Source: Haematococcus lacustris (Eukaryota > Chlorophyta > Chlorophyceae > Chlamydomonadales > Haematococcaceae). Taken from it: a stretch of 64,000 nt of DNA. The DNA lies in the NCBI GenBank assembly GCA_030144725.1, contig JASKMD010000012.1, positions 4,938,623 to 5,002,622 of the forward strand. The letters are read 5' to 3'. The notes under the pieces were generated by a model. The model did not search any database, was not told where the DNA came from, and worked only from the letters and a program-made list of their open reading frames with translations. The translations under genes and the position numbers were made by a program. Positions 11,217 to 22,100 of the stretch are shown piece after piece; position 1 is the stretch's first letter; every line of letters begins with the position of its first letter.

Positions 11217-14200
11217 CGGGCCGCTGGGCAGGGTCGTCCCCGTCTGCGCCTCAATGCGGGCCTTCAGCTCCCGCAGCACGCGGATCTGCAGCCGCCAGCG
11301 CGACAGCCCACCCCATTGCCCTCCGCAACCCATCCCCCCTCCCCCCCACCTTGTGGCCGCCACTGCTCAACCACCTGGCCACCAGCTCCCCCTCCCCTCC
11401 CCTCCCTTCCCCCCGCCCCCCCTCTCCCCTACCCCACACCTCCCCTCGCCCTTCCCCCTCCTCACTCATCCGCTCACCATTGCCCCATTGCCCTGAGCTC
11501 CAGCTCAACCCCCCCTGCCTCCCTCCCTCCCCCTCCCGCTACCCTTGCCCACTGTCAAGTCCCCACCCCAGCCCTCCGTTGACCCTGGCCCCGCCTCCCT
11601 GAACCAAGCTCCACCCCGCCCGCCCCGTCTCCACAGCCCCCCACACCCCGCCCGCCCGCCCGCCCTGCCCCACCTGAGCCAGCTTCTGTGGACTGAGCCG
11701 GTCCCACAGGATGCCTGGCGGCTTGGGCAGCTTGGTGAGCGTGCGTATGACCTGGGTGACGCGCAGGCAGGCAGGCGGCCCCTTAGGGGGCAGGGCAGGG
11801 CAGGTGGAGGAGAGGGGGGCCTGACACTGAGTAGACCAGCTCGACTTTGTTGCATAGCTTGCTGTGTGGGCCATAGCCTGATCAGGCACGCAGTGCATGG
11901 CCCAGCAGCCGCCCTGCAGCCCCACCTGGGTAGGGGTGACGATGATGTCAACGGGCACGTCATGGGCTAGCATGCGCCGGGGGTCTATGGTGTTCTCCTG
12001 CGGCAGCACCTGACATACCCGCCAGCCCCCAACTACCCAGGCGTCAAGCGGATGTGAGGGGGGGGTGAGAGGGTGTGAGGGGTGTTGAAGGGTGTAAGGA
12101 GGGTGAGAGGGTGTGAGGGGTGTGAGGTGGAGCGGGTGGAGGGGTTGAGGCAGGCGTGTGTGTTCCGACACGACGGGGGTGGGTGCGAGTAATGAAGCCG
12201 GCGCCAGCAGCAGGGGCGGGCAGGGGGGGTTCACCTAGCGCAGTGAATGGTGGGGGCGGGGGGGCAGGTCCGCCAGTGCTATTGAGGCCGGTGCCCCCCC
12301 GTCCCCCCGCCCCCACCCCCATCCCCAGCAGCAACCCCATCCCCCGTCCCCCCGCCAGAACTCCAGCAGGATGGTGGTCCTCAAGGCCCCTCATCAAGGC
12401 CCGTCGTGACAGCCCCTCCCCCTCCTAGCCATCTCCACACTGCTGCTTGACCAACCCCTCCTCCCCAGCCATTGCCCTGCTTGCAAAGCTTCGCCAGGCC
12501 CTACTCTCCTCCCCCCTTAGGCCCCCCCATCCCCCTACAGCCCCCCCTCCTCCCCCTCTCCCTCCCTTACCCCCCCTCTCCTCCCCTGCCCCCCCCCAAG
12601 GCTCCCCCCAATGCCCCCTCCCCCCCTCCCCCCCTCCCCCCCTCCCCCCCTGGCGGCACCTGGCAGTCATGGACCGTGGTGACCACCGGCGTGGTGTCGT
12701 CCACTGCGCCCATCCAGCGCAGCACGCCATACTCCAGCTCAGCAAACCCTGCGCACCAGACAGCCAGGCAGGGGGGAGGCAGCGGGGGATGCCCAGTGTG
12801 CCCTGCCCTGCCCTGCCCTGCCCTGCCCTGCCCTGCCCTGCCCTGCCCTGCCCTGCCCTGCCCTGCCCTGCCCTGCCCTGCCCTGCCCTGCCCTGCCCTG
12901 CCCTGCCCTGCCCTGCCCACTCACCCTCGCCCTTGCCCAGCCGGCAGCCGTTGCGGTCAACACAGGAGGAGCCGACCACGATGAGGTCCACCTGGGGGGG
13001 GCAGGGCATGCAGGGGGGGGCAGGACAGGGGGGGGCAGGGGTGCTCTACGGCCTTTACCTGCAGACCCCCCCTGCCCCCCCCAGACCCCCCCAGGCCCCC
13101 CCAGGCCCCCCCAGACCCCCCCAGACCTAGCTCTCCTCAACACCCCCAGCTACATCTACCCCCACCCCCCACCCCCCACCCCCTCTTACCCATCCCCCCT
13201 GCCCCCCCTCCCCCTCCCCCTGCCACCTTGAACTTATGATCCAAGGAGATGGGCTTGCCGTACTGCGCCGCCCCAGCGCTAGTGCACGCCTCCATCAGCT
13301 TGTCCTGACAGCAGCAGCAGCAGTGGCGGCAGGACCAGCAGGATCGGCAGGACCAGCAGGATCAGCAGGACCAGCAGGATCAGCAGGACCACCAGGATCA
13401 GCAGCAGCTGTAGCAGCAGCCACCACTGATGCCACAGTGCGAGGGGGTTTTGACACAGGAGTGCCGGCAGCAGGCCAGAGAAGTGCAGGGGGCGGCTCCC
13501 ATCCCCCTTTCGCACTATCACGCCTGGGCACTACCAGGAGGGCATTCTGCCAGGAGGCCAGCCCCCCCCCACCCCCCCACCCCCCCCACCCCCCCACCCC
13601 CTTGCAGCCCCACCCACCCCACCCCCTTGCAGCCCCCCCCCCCCTGCAGCCATACCCCCCTCCCTGCAGCCACATCCCCCTGCAGGCCCGAGTCATGCCT
13701 GCCCCCCCCCTCAGCCGCAGCTCACTGCGGGGAAGTCTTCCCGGCTGAGCGTTGAGAAGAAGCCCGACCGCAGCCTGGGCTGGGGGGTCAGCAGCAGCTT
13801 GCCGCTGCCCAGCACCAGGCAGCGCACCTGCAGGGGGGGCCATGAAGCAGCTGAGGCCTAGCCAGGGTTGAGGCCCACGCCGCATGCTTGCATGAGAGGA
13901 CAACATTGGAAAAGGACATGCTGAAGCTTTGAGGCAGCAGGGTAGGGCAGGACAGGGCAGGGCAGGAAGGGGAAAAGGGGGATAAGATTCGCATTGCCCC
14001 CGTCCTCCATTTCTCCATTCTTCCATTTTAAACTGACCCAAGGTATGGAAAATATATTGATGGCTATATTTCTCCCTATACCTCAGATATGCTAGACCCA
14101 TCCCGCTCTGTCCTGCCGCTGCTGCACCCATTGTAGGCTGCTACCGCTGTTGCTGCCGCCACTGCCGCCGTCGCCATCACCCCTGCTGCTGCTGCTGCTG

Positions 14201-15584
14201 CTGCTGCTGCCACAGGGAGGTGGACCTTGCCTCCCCCATTCACAGCAGTGCAAAGATGGTTGGTGGTTAGGGGGTGGTTAGGGGGCCTGACCTGCTTCTG
14301 GGGCGTGTCGGGGTTGACCTTAACCACCTTAGCAGAAGTGAACTCCGGCAGCTGGGCCAGGCGCTGTGCAGCCAGCTCCGCTGCACCCAGGGCAGTGGGG
14401 GGTGGCTGTACGGCAGGGGGGGAGGAGAGGGGGAGGGGAGGGGGCAGGGGCAAGGACCTCAGATGTTTGCTGTGAGGAAGCGGTGAAGGGGGGAAGTGGG
14501 GAGGGGACGGGAAAGGGGAGGGGGCAAAGAGGGGAGAGGGCACTGTCATAGGAATCGTAAACAGGGCAAGGAGGGGGGGGGAGGGGGATGTGTGGGCTCC
14601 CTTTGGCCAGCCCCCTCTCCCTCTCCCTCTCCCTCTCCTTTCCCCCCCCTCCCTGTATTTGACCCTTGGCCCTGCATGCAGCCCGGCTGCAGCCCTGGTG
14701 GCTCACCATCCACAAAGTTAGGGATGCGGTGGTGGACAGGGCGGGGGGTAGCGCGCGATGTTGGCTTGCTCCATGTGGTCCCACATCTGAGCACCAGGGG
14801 GGAGGCAGGCAGTGGAGCCAGGGAGGGGGAGGGGGGAGGGGGAGGGGGAGGGGGGAGGGGGAGGGGGAGGGGGAGGGGGGAGGGGGAGGGGGAGGGGGAG
14901 GGGGAGGGGGAGGGGGAGGGGAGGGGGAGGGGGAGGGGGAGGGGGAGGGGGGGAGGGGGAGGGGGGAGGGGGAGGGGGAGGGGGAGGGGGGAGGGGGAGG
15001 GGGGAGGGGGAGGGGGAGGGGGAGGGGGAGGGGGAGGAGGGGGAGGGGGAGGGGGAGGGGGAGGCGGGGAGGGGGAGGGGGGAGGGGGAGGGGGAGGGGG
15101 AGGGGGGAGGGGGGAGGGGGAGGGGGGAGGGGGAGGGGGGAGGGGGAGGGGAGGGGGAGGGGGAGGCGGGGAGGGGGAGGGGGGAGGGGGACCCCTGGCT
15201 GACCTGCTTGCGCAGCGCCCACTTCCAGGCGCCCTCTTTGGACCCCGGCAGCTGCTCCTCACTGGCCCTGCTTCCACCTGAGCCTGCTGCAACCATGCTT
15301 GCACGAGCCCTGCACACAGCTAGCACCAGGGTGGCCTTGTGAGTCACAGCTGCTGCATTAGGCGCCATAAGTGCTGAGGTGTTGAGACCATGCTGGCACT
15401 TCAGCGCTGGCAGCAGCAGCAGTAACGGTGGCAGCTGGAATGGTCGGTATGCAAGTACATGGTGCACGCACTCCCAGCGCGGCAGTGCAAGCCGCGCATT
15501 GGCAAGCACCTGCTCGTCTAGCTTGAGGCGGTGCGAGTCGTACTCCTGCGTGTTGAAGATGCTGCGAGGGGCTCCCGCTGCCAT
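11217..15584 (-). CDS. COG0212 5-formyltetrahydrofolate cyclo-ligase-like protein (MTHFS-domain)
   Basis: Minus-strand exons: 15510-15584, 15204-15309, 14707-14786, 14292-14380, 13726-13827, 13227-13304, 12925-12991, 12660-12748, 11926-12009, 11674-11751, 11217-11285. Phases agree throughout if two errors are allowed: exon 2 has four single-base insertions compared with its duplicate, and exon 3 has one extra base in a G6 run at about 14745-14750. The product, 304 codons as far as traced, follows the plant 5-FCL-like family motif by motif: [93 protein letters not shown] and [13 protein letters not shown]. The family belongs to the MTHFS fold; its plant members are linked by comparative genomics to folate/thiamin metabolism rather than proven cyclo-ligase activity. 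The final exon is not located. A longer N-terminus in frame up to 15647 is possible. It is transcribed divergently from the FAD oxidoreductase gene. Confidence 0.92.
12801..12916. repeat. (CCCTG)n pentamer array in an intron
   Basis: About 23 nearly perfect CCCTG units stop two bases before the ACTCAC (GTGAGT on the minus strand) donor of the exon ending at 12925. Confidence 0.95.
13330..13405. repeat. GACCAGCAG/GATCAGCAG nonamer-type array
   Basis: About eight units of CAGGACCAG/CAGGATCAG lie in the COG0212 intron immediately upstream (minus sense) of exon 13227-13304. Confidence 0.85.
14821..15190. repeat. (GGGGGA)n array, 370 bases
   Basis: GGGGGA units with occasional short units and two GGCGGG interruptions fill the COG0212 intron between exons 14707-14786 and 15204-15309. 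A shorter copy of the same array sits at the tandem-duplication junction (17108-17277). Confidence 0.95.
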
Positions 15585-17107
15585 ACGATAGGCTGGGCGA
15601 TGCAGGCGCGAGGGCCGCCATATCAGAACAGCTTGCGCCCACCACACACTTCACGGAGGTGGGACTCGAGGCTTTGTGCATGTGCAGTGGATAAGTGCTT
15701 GTGCTTGCGCAGTAAGAACAAGATACGCGAAGATTTGGGGGCAACCTCGCCGGGGAGTCCCTGTCCTCAACTACACCAATTGCAGCACTCGCTCGCCAGC
15801 AGCTGCACGGAGTATCTTGTGTTTGCAGGACACTCCCCACTGATGCAAAAAACAACATTGGCAAATGTGTGGCGCGACAACAAGATAGCGAACAACACGG
15901 GCAGCACATAGACAAATGCTGCAAAGTCTCGGAATGCGCAGCTATAGGACAGCGCCCGTGCAGCAAGGGTCCTCCGAGCTCTCGCGGCGTCGCGCAGTGC
16001 AAAAGTCGCCCACCCAAATCAGCCCGCTCTGCCCCCATTTGTTTGTAGCTTGAATGTAGTCGTGATAGGAGGAGGCTGGGCTGGGTTTGGCGCGGCGAAG
16101 CACTTAACAGAGCAGGGTCTAAATGTACGTTATGGCCACGAATTCCGCAAACCTATCACCCCCCTCCCTGCCGTGCTGCTGTGCTGCCGCGCTGTGGCTA
16201 GCAACCTCAAGCGCGGGTCTAACGCCCAGCTGAAAAGTGTGCCGACCTGGGCATGGTTGCTGGTTGTTGCAGGTAACGCTGCTTGACGCGCAGGCCCAAC
16301 CCTGGTGGTCTAAGCACTGGCTTCCGTACCAAGGGCAGTGGTGCACGGGGGGAGGACCTAGCAGTCCGACCAACAGCAGCCCCTTGAGGCCAGGAGAGGG
16401 CCAGCAGCTTCATTGGGCAGTGGGCAGTAGGGTGGTGGCAGTAGGGTGGTAGCAGTAGGGTGGGTGAAGCTGCGTAGGAGCAAGAGCAGGGTCCAGGTCA
16501 GTTCAGGGGTGGACCGCACCGTGAATGAGCTGTTTGACGCATCTGCAGGCAGGCGGTGCAAAGAACAGCTTACAGGCAGGCAGCCAGCCAGGCAGCTAGG
16601 CAGTCGGGGCAATCGGGCGAGCGGGGCGGGCAAGCGGGCAGCGGGGTCGTTGGCGGGCAGTACTGTGTCCCACGCAGACCACTGTGCCGAGCCGCTTGGC
16701 CTGACAGGCTGGGCTGGCGCATGCGGGTTTGCAGGGGGGGAAGGCTGTTGAGGCCGGCAATGAAGGGCTTCTGGTACACCTACGCGGTGAGGCTGCCCTG
16801 CTGACCCCCCCGCCCCCTGCCCTCGGCCTCCCTGGCTCCCCTGTGCCCGCTCAGCATGCCACCGGCACCAGCCGCCGCCATGCCTTCCATCACAACCTGC
16901 ATAGCCCCCCCACCCCCATCCACACACCACACACCCCTAGTGTGACCCCCCTTGCCCATCCCTCACCCCTCAGCCTGTCACGCCCTGACACGCCCTGTGC
17001 CCCTCAACCAGTCCGCCCCGCCCTGCCTGGGGGCTTCCCTCTGCCCCACACCCCCTGACCCCCCAGGGTGGCTCCCCCAGGGTCATGATGCCGGCAGCAG
17101 CTGACCT
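15191..17107. repeat. Tandem duplication, copy 1
   Basis: Bases 15191-17107 repeat almost exactly as 17279-19152. Copy 1 is about 43 bases longer, and the differences I checked are mostly single-base additions in or beside short homopolymers (for example GAGGGCC against GAGGCC, TTTGTTTG against TTTGTTG, AAAAAGTC against AAAGTC). It holds exons 1 and 2 of the COG0212 gene in working context, the shared upstream region, and frame-broken copies of the first three recognisable FAD oxidoreductase exons. Confidence 0.93.
16049..16786 (+). pseudogene. Duplicated, frame-broken first exons of the FAD oxidoreductase
   Basis: Copy-1 equivalents of the dinucleotide-binding exon (16049-16124, intact GGGWAGFG), the VTLLDA exon (from 16273) and the GKAVEAG exon (ending 16786). 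The second has an extra G after CGCAG, so the frame leaves PNPGGLSTG for nonsense. The third has one extra G and one extra A. None of the later exons follow; the copy ends at 17107 in the GGGGGA array. It is either a non-functional tandem copy or an assembly artefact. Confidence 0.8.
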
Positions 17108-17277
17108 GGGGGAGGGGGAGGGGGGAGGGGGAGGGGGAGGGGAGGGGGAGGGGGAGGGGGAGGGGGAGGGGGAGGGGGAGGGGGGAGGGGGAGGGGGAGG
17201 GGGAGGGGGAGGGGGAGGGGGAGGGGGAGGGGGAGGGGGAGGGGGGAGGGGGAGGGGGAGGGGGAGGGGGAGGGGGG
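17108..17277. repeat. (GGGGGA)n array at the duplication junction
   Basis: 170 bases of GGGGGA units separate duplication copy 1 from copy 2. Together with the array at 14821-15190 it makes the repeated block array-plus-unique, as expected from a repeat-mediated duplication or a misassembly across the array. Confidence 0.95.
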
Positions 17278-17278
17278 C

Positions 17279-19152
17279 CCCTGGCTGACCTGCTTGCGCA
17301 TGCGCCCCTACTTCCAGGCGCCCTCTTTGGACCCCGGCAGCTGCTCCTCACTGGCCTGCTCCACCTGAGCCTGCTGCACCATGCTTGCACGAGCCTGCAC
17401 AGCTAGCACCAGGGTGGCCTTGTGAGTCACAGCTGCTGCATTAGGCGCCATAAGTGCTGAGGTGTTGAGACCATGCTGGCACTTCAGCGCTGGCAGCAGC
17501 AGCAGTAACGGTGGCAGCTGGAATGGTCGGTATGCAAGTACATGGTGCACGCACTCCCAGCGCGGCAGTGCAAGCCGCGCATTGGCAAGCACCTGCTCGT
17601 CTAGCTTGAGGCGGTGCGAGTCGTACTCCTGCGTGTTGAAGAGATGCTGCGAGGGGCTCCCGCTGCCATACGATAGGCTGGGCGATGCAGGCGCGAGGCC
17701 GCCATATCAGAACAGCTTGCGCCCACCACACACTTCACGGAGGTGGGACTCGAGGCTTTGTGCATGTGCAGTGGATAAGTGCTTGTGCTTGCGCAGTAAG
17801 AACAAGATACGCGAAGATTTGGGGGCAACCTCGCCGGGAGTCCTGTCCTCAACTACACCAATTGCAGCACTCGCTCGCCAGCAGCTGCACGGAGTATCTT
17901 GTGTTTGCAGGACACTCCCACTGATGCAAAAACAACATTGGCAAATGTGTGGCGCGACAACAAGATAGCGAACAACACGGGCAGCACATAGACAAATGCT
18001 GCAAAGTCTCGGAATGCGCAGCTATAGGACAGCGCCCGTGCAGCAAGGGTCCTCCGAGCTCTCGCGGCGTCGCGCAGTGCAAAGTCGCCCACCCAAATCA
18101 GCCCCGCTCTGCCCCCATTTGTTGTAGCTTGAATGTAGTCGTGATAGGAGGAGGCTGGGCTGGGTTTGGCGCGGCGAAGCACTTAACAGAGCAGGGTCTA
18201 AATGTACGTTATGGCCACGAATTCCGCAAACCTATCACCCCCTCCCTGCCGTGCTGCTGTGCTGCCGCGCTGTGGCTAGCAACCTCAAGCGCGGGTCTAA
18301 CGCCCAGCTGAAAAGTGTGCCGACCTGGGCATGGTTGCTGGTTGTTGCAGGTAACGCTGCTTGACGCGCAGCCCAACCCTGGTGGTCTAAGCACTGGCTT
18401 CCGTACCAAGGGCAGTGGTGCACGGGGGGACCTAGCAGCCGACCAACAGCAGCCCCTTGAGGCCAGGAGAGGGCCAGCAGCTTCATGGGCAGTGGCAGTA
18501 GGGTGGTGGCAGTAGGGTGGTAGCAGTAGGGTGGGTGAAGCTGCGTAGGAGCAAGAGCAGGGTCAGGTCAGTTCAGGGTGGACCGCACCGTGAATGAGCT
18601 GTTTGACGCATCTGCAGGCAGGCGGTGCAAGAACAGCTTACAGGCAGGCAGCCAGCCAGGCAGCTAGGCAGTCGGGCAATCGGGCGGGGCGGGCAAGCGG
18701 GCGGGTGGCGGGCAGTACTGTGTCCCACGCAGACCACTGTGCCGAGCCGCTTGGCCTGACAGGCTGGGCTGGCGCATGCGGTTGCAGGGGGGAAGGCTGT
18801 TGAGGCCGGCATGAAGGGCTTCTGGTACACCTACGCGGTGAGGCTGCCCTGCTGACCCCCCGCCCCCTGCCCTCGGCCCCCTGGCTCCCTGTGCCCCTCA
18901 GCATGCCACCGGCACCAGCCGCCGCCATGCCTTCCATCACAACCTGCATAGCCCCCCACCCCCATCCACACACCACACACCCCTAGTGTGACCCCCCTGC
19001 CCATCCCTCACCCCTCAGCCTGTCACGCCCTGACACGCCCTGTGCCCCTCAACCAGTCCGCCCCGCCCTGCCTGGGGCTTCCCTCTGCCCCACACCCCCT
19101 GACCCCCCAGGGTGGCTCCCCCAGGGTCATGATGCCGGCAGCAGCTGACCTG
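17279..19152. repeat. Tandem duplication, copy 2
   Basis: Second copy of 15191-17107. Here the FAD oxidoreductase exons read in frame and continue into the rest of that gene, while the COG0212 exons are damaged and have no downstream partners. Confidence 0.93.
17290..17669 (-). pseudogene. Duplicated, broken first two exons of the COG0212 gene
   Basis: Minus-strand copies of COG0212 exon 1 (17593-17669, two extra bases compared with copy 1) and exon 2 (17290-17394). Exon 2 here keeps the frame ARASMVQQAQVEQASEEQ that copy 1 has lost, but breaks at its 3' end (GAWK then stop, where copy 1 reads [10 protein letters not shown]). No downstream exons follow on this side. Confidence 0.8.
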
Positions 19153-22100
19153 CCCCCCGCATCGCCACCCTTCCCTGCCCTCCCTCTCCCCCACTCCCTC
19201 CCCTCCCTCTCCTCTCCTCTCCCTCCCCTCTCCCTCTCCTCCACTCCCCCTCCCCCCTCCACTCTGTTGCCAGAACATCTTCCGGCTGCTGGAGGAGCTG
19301 CAGCTGCCGGAGTGGCCGCTCACCGACTTCACCACCAGCGGCTTCTGGAGCCCCCGGGGATTGGTCACTGAGGCGCCTGTGTTCAGCAAGCTGCCGCGAC
19401 TGCCCACACTGCTGGGGCAGTTCGTGGTGCGCTGCAGCCACACACCCCCCTCACCCCCCTCACCCCACCACCCCACCACCCCATCACCCCATCACATCAC
19501 CACCCCATCACCACCCTGGCGCTTGCACCCCATCACCCCGCCTCCAGCTCTTCTCCACATCTCCTTGCCCCCCCCTCTTGCACACACACACACACACACA
19601 TACACACAAACCCCATGGCCTTTGCACCCAGCCCCTCACCCTCATCCACCCAATGGGTTAGGGGTAGGGTTAACCCTGCCCCTCACCCCCATCCACCCGG
19701 TCCAATCCTGGGCTGCTGGCTCAGGGCCTGAGGGGGCCAGCTGCCCAGACCTTGACCAGGGGGTGACTGGACAGCCTCAGACACAGGGTGCAAGGCACAG
19801 GGGGCCAGGCAGCCTGCCTCTCCCTCAGGCAGCACCCCCCCGCCTCACCCAGGGCCCCCCACAACCCACACCCAGGCGTGCAGGGCACACCCCCTAGGCC
19901 GGCCCCCCCCCACTACCGCACTGCGCTGACCAGGCCCCCAGACCTCCCCCCCCCACACCCCCTCCTCCTTCCAATCCCACGCTACGCTTGAACTGCCCTT
20001 TGCCTGGGCGCTGGTCCCTAGCCCTCCCTCACAATGACGGCCCTGGCGGCTGCCCCCCCCGGCCCCCCCACTGCTGTCGCCCCCCCCCCAACCCCCCTGC
20101 AGCACACCGCCCCCCTGCATTGGAGTCTGTCGCTGGCAGACCGGTTGACCATGCTGCCGTTCCTGGCGGCCTTCATGGACTTCAACAGCAGCGAGGAGGT
20201 GTACAAGAAGTGAGCAGGGGGCAGGGGGGCGGGGGCAGGGGGGCGGGTGGAAGGGGGGCAGGGGGGCAGGCAACCAGGTGAACAGAAGGGAGGGGTCAGG
20301 GGCAGGGTTGCAAGAGTCACCCCTGCCACCCCCTCTTCACCTCAGCCCTCCTCCCACTTACCAGCCACCAGTTTGGAAGCCATTGAGCCATGACCCGCTT
20401 GCTGGCGCCGCCTGCACCTCACCGCCGCCTGCCACCGCCACAGCCTGCTGCTGCTGCTGCTGCTGCTGCCATCTGGTGGCTGGCCCGCAGGTACGACGCC
20501 ATCTCGGCCTACGAGCTGTTCAGGCTGGCGGGGGTCTCGCGGGCCGCGTACCAGGAGTTCCTGCGCCCCACCCTGCTGGTCGGCCTGTTCGCGCCCCCCG
20601 AGGACATCTCCGCGGCAGCCATGCTGGAGACGCTGTACTTCTACGCACTGGCGCACCAGGCAGGCGGGGCAGGCTGCGGCAGGCAGGCGGGGATGACTGA
20701 AGGGGTTACCTGCATCAGTGCATCCACCCCTCGCACCAGGCAGGCGGGGCAGCTACACCCCCCACCTTGGCACACACACCCCACCCCCCCCATCCCCAAC
20801 TCCTAACCCTAACTTCTAGAAGGCCCTGCCCTGCCTCAGCCGCTCCCCCCCCTACCCTTCAGTAGGCCCCGCCTGCACCCCCCCACCCACCTGCCCCTGC
20901 TGCCCTGCCACCTGCCCCTGCTGCCCTGCCCCTGTGGCCCAGCCCCTGCCGCCCTGCCCTGCCCTGCCTCACCTGCTCTCCCCCTCCCCTCTATCAAGCC
21001 CGGCCTGCACAGCACTCCCACCCCCACACCTACCCTCACACCTGCCCCCACCTGCGCCCACACTCCCACCCCCATACCTGCCATGCCACTGCAATTCAAC
21101 CCCCTTGCCTCTTTCTTCCCCTGCCTTTAAACCCCTTTGCCTACTCCCTGCAGCGCTCACCTTTCCCCGCCCTGCTACTTCACCCCTGTGCCCCCCGCAG
21201 AACGACTTTGACGTGTGCTGGTGCAAGGGCAGCATCGCGGAGCTCATCTTCACCCCGCTAGTGCGCCGCATTGAGGCGCAGGGCGGCCAGGTGCTCGGCA
21301 ACAGGCTGGTGACGGGCCTGGTCAGCGGGGGAGGCGGCGGGACAGGCGGGCTGCAGGAGGTGACGGCAGTGGAAGCTGTGGACCGGACAACAGGTGGGGG
21401 GCTGAGCTAGAGCGGGAGGGTGCAAGGAGGAGGGGAGGAGGCGGGGGCCTTGGGGGTTGCCGATGGGTCGACTGCCTCGCGGACCTGTTGCCGAGAGTTG
21501 CGACCGCCCCAACCCCAAGCTCAATGCACCAGACTCGTTTACGTGGCGTTGAGTCAACGGTGAGATTATTCGCAGTCACGCGGTCCACCACTGCTGCCGC
21601 CGCAACTGACACTAACCGCTCTGTTCGCGGACCCTGCCATGCCATCCTCTTTACGTGACCAGCCGGGTCGCGCGTTTGAACGCAGGAGCCGTCACCGTCT
21701 ACCCCGCAGATGCCGTGGTGTTCGCGGTGGGCGTGAACGCCATGCAGCGCCTGGTCAGCAGCAGCAGCTTGCTGGCCCAGCAGGAGGACTTTCGCGCGAT
21801 CATGAACCTGCGGAGCCTGGACGTCATCGCGACACGCCTCTTCTTCGACCGCATCGTGCCGACCCGGTGAGCTCGTGTGGCGCTGAGGTCGGCGCAGGTT
21901 GCCCAGCCGCGCCTGACCGCCCAGCATGCAGCTCCGCGTCCGATGGCGGGAATAGGGGAGGCCCCACAATTGTGCATTTCGCGATGGTGTGATATGTGTG
22001 ACATTCGCAAAGCTGTCTGCCTGCCTCCTGTTCCAGGTTCCCTGCCAATGTGCTGTCCGGGTTTGAGCCTGCAGCTGGCTGCACCTACTTCAACCTGAAC

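Noticed and set aside
14545..15342. Long Gly-Glu, Gly-Arg and Pro-Ser frames at 14.5-15.3 kb
   Set aside because: Products of the GGGGGA array inside a COG0212 intron.
17949..18127. Start of the FAD oxidoreductase within the open frame upstream of 18128
   Set aside because: The frame is open but contains no ATG, and a good TTGTAG acceptor precedes 18128, so an upstream exon is expected.
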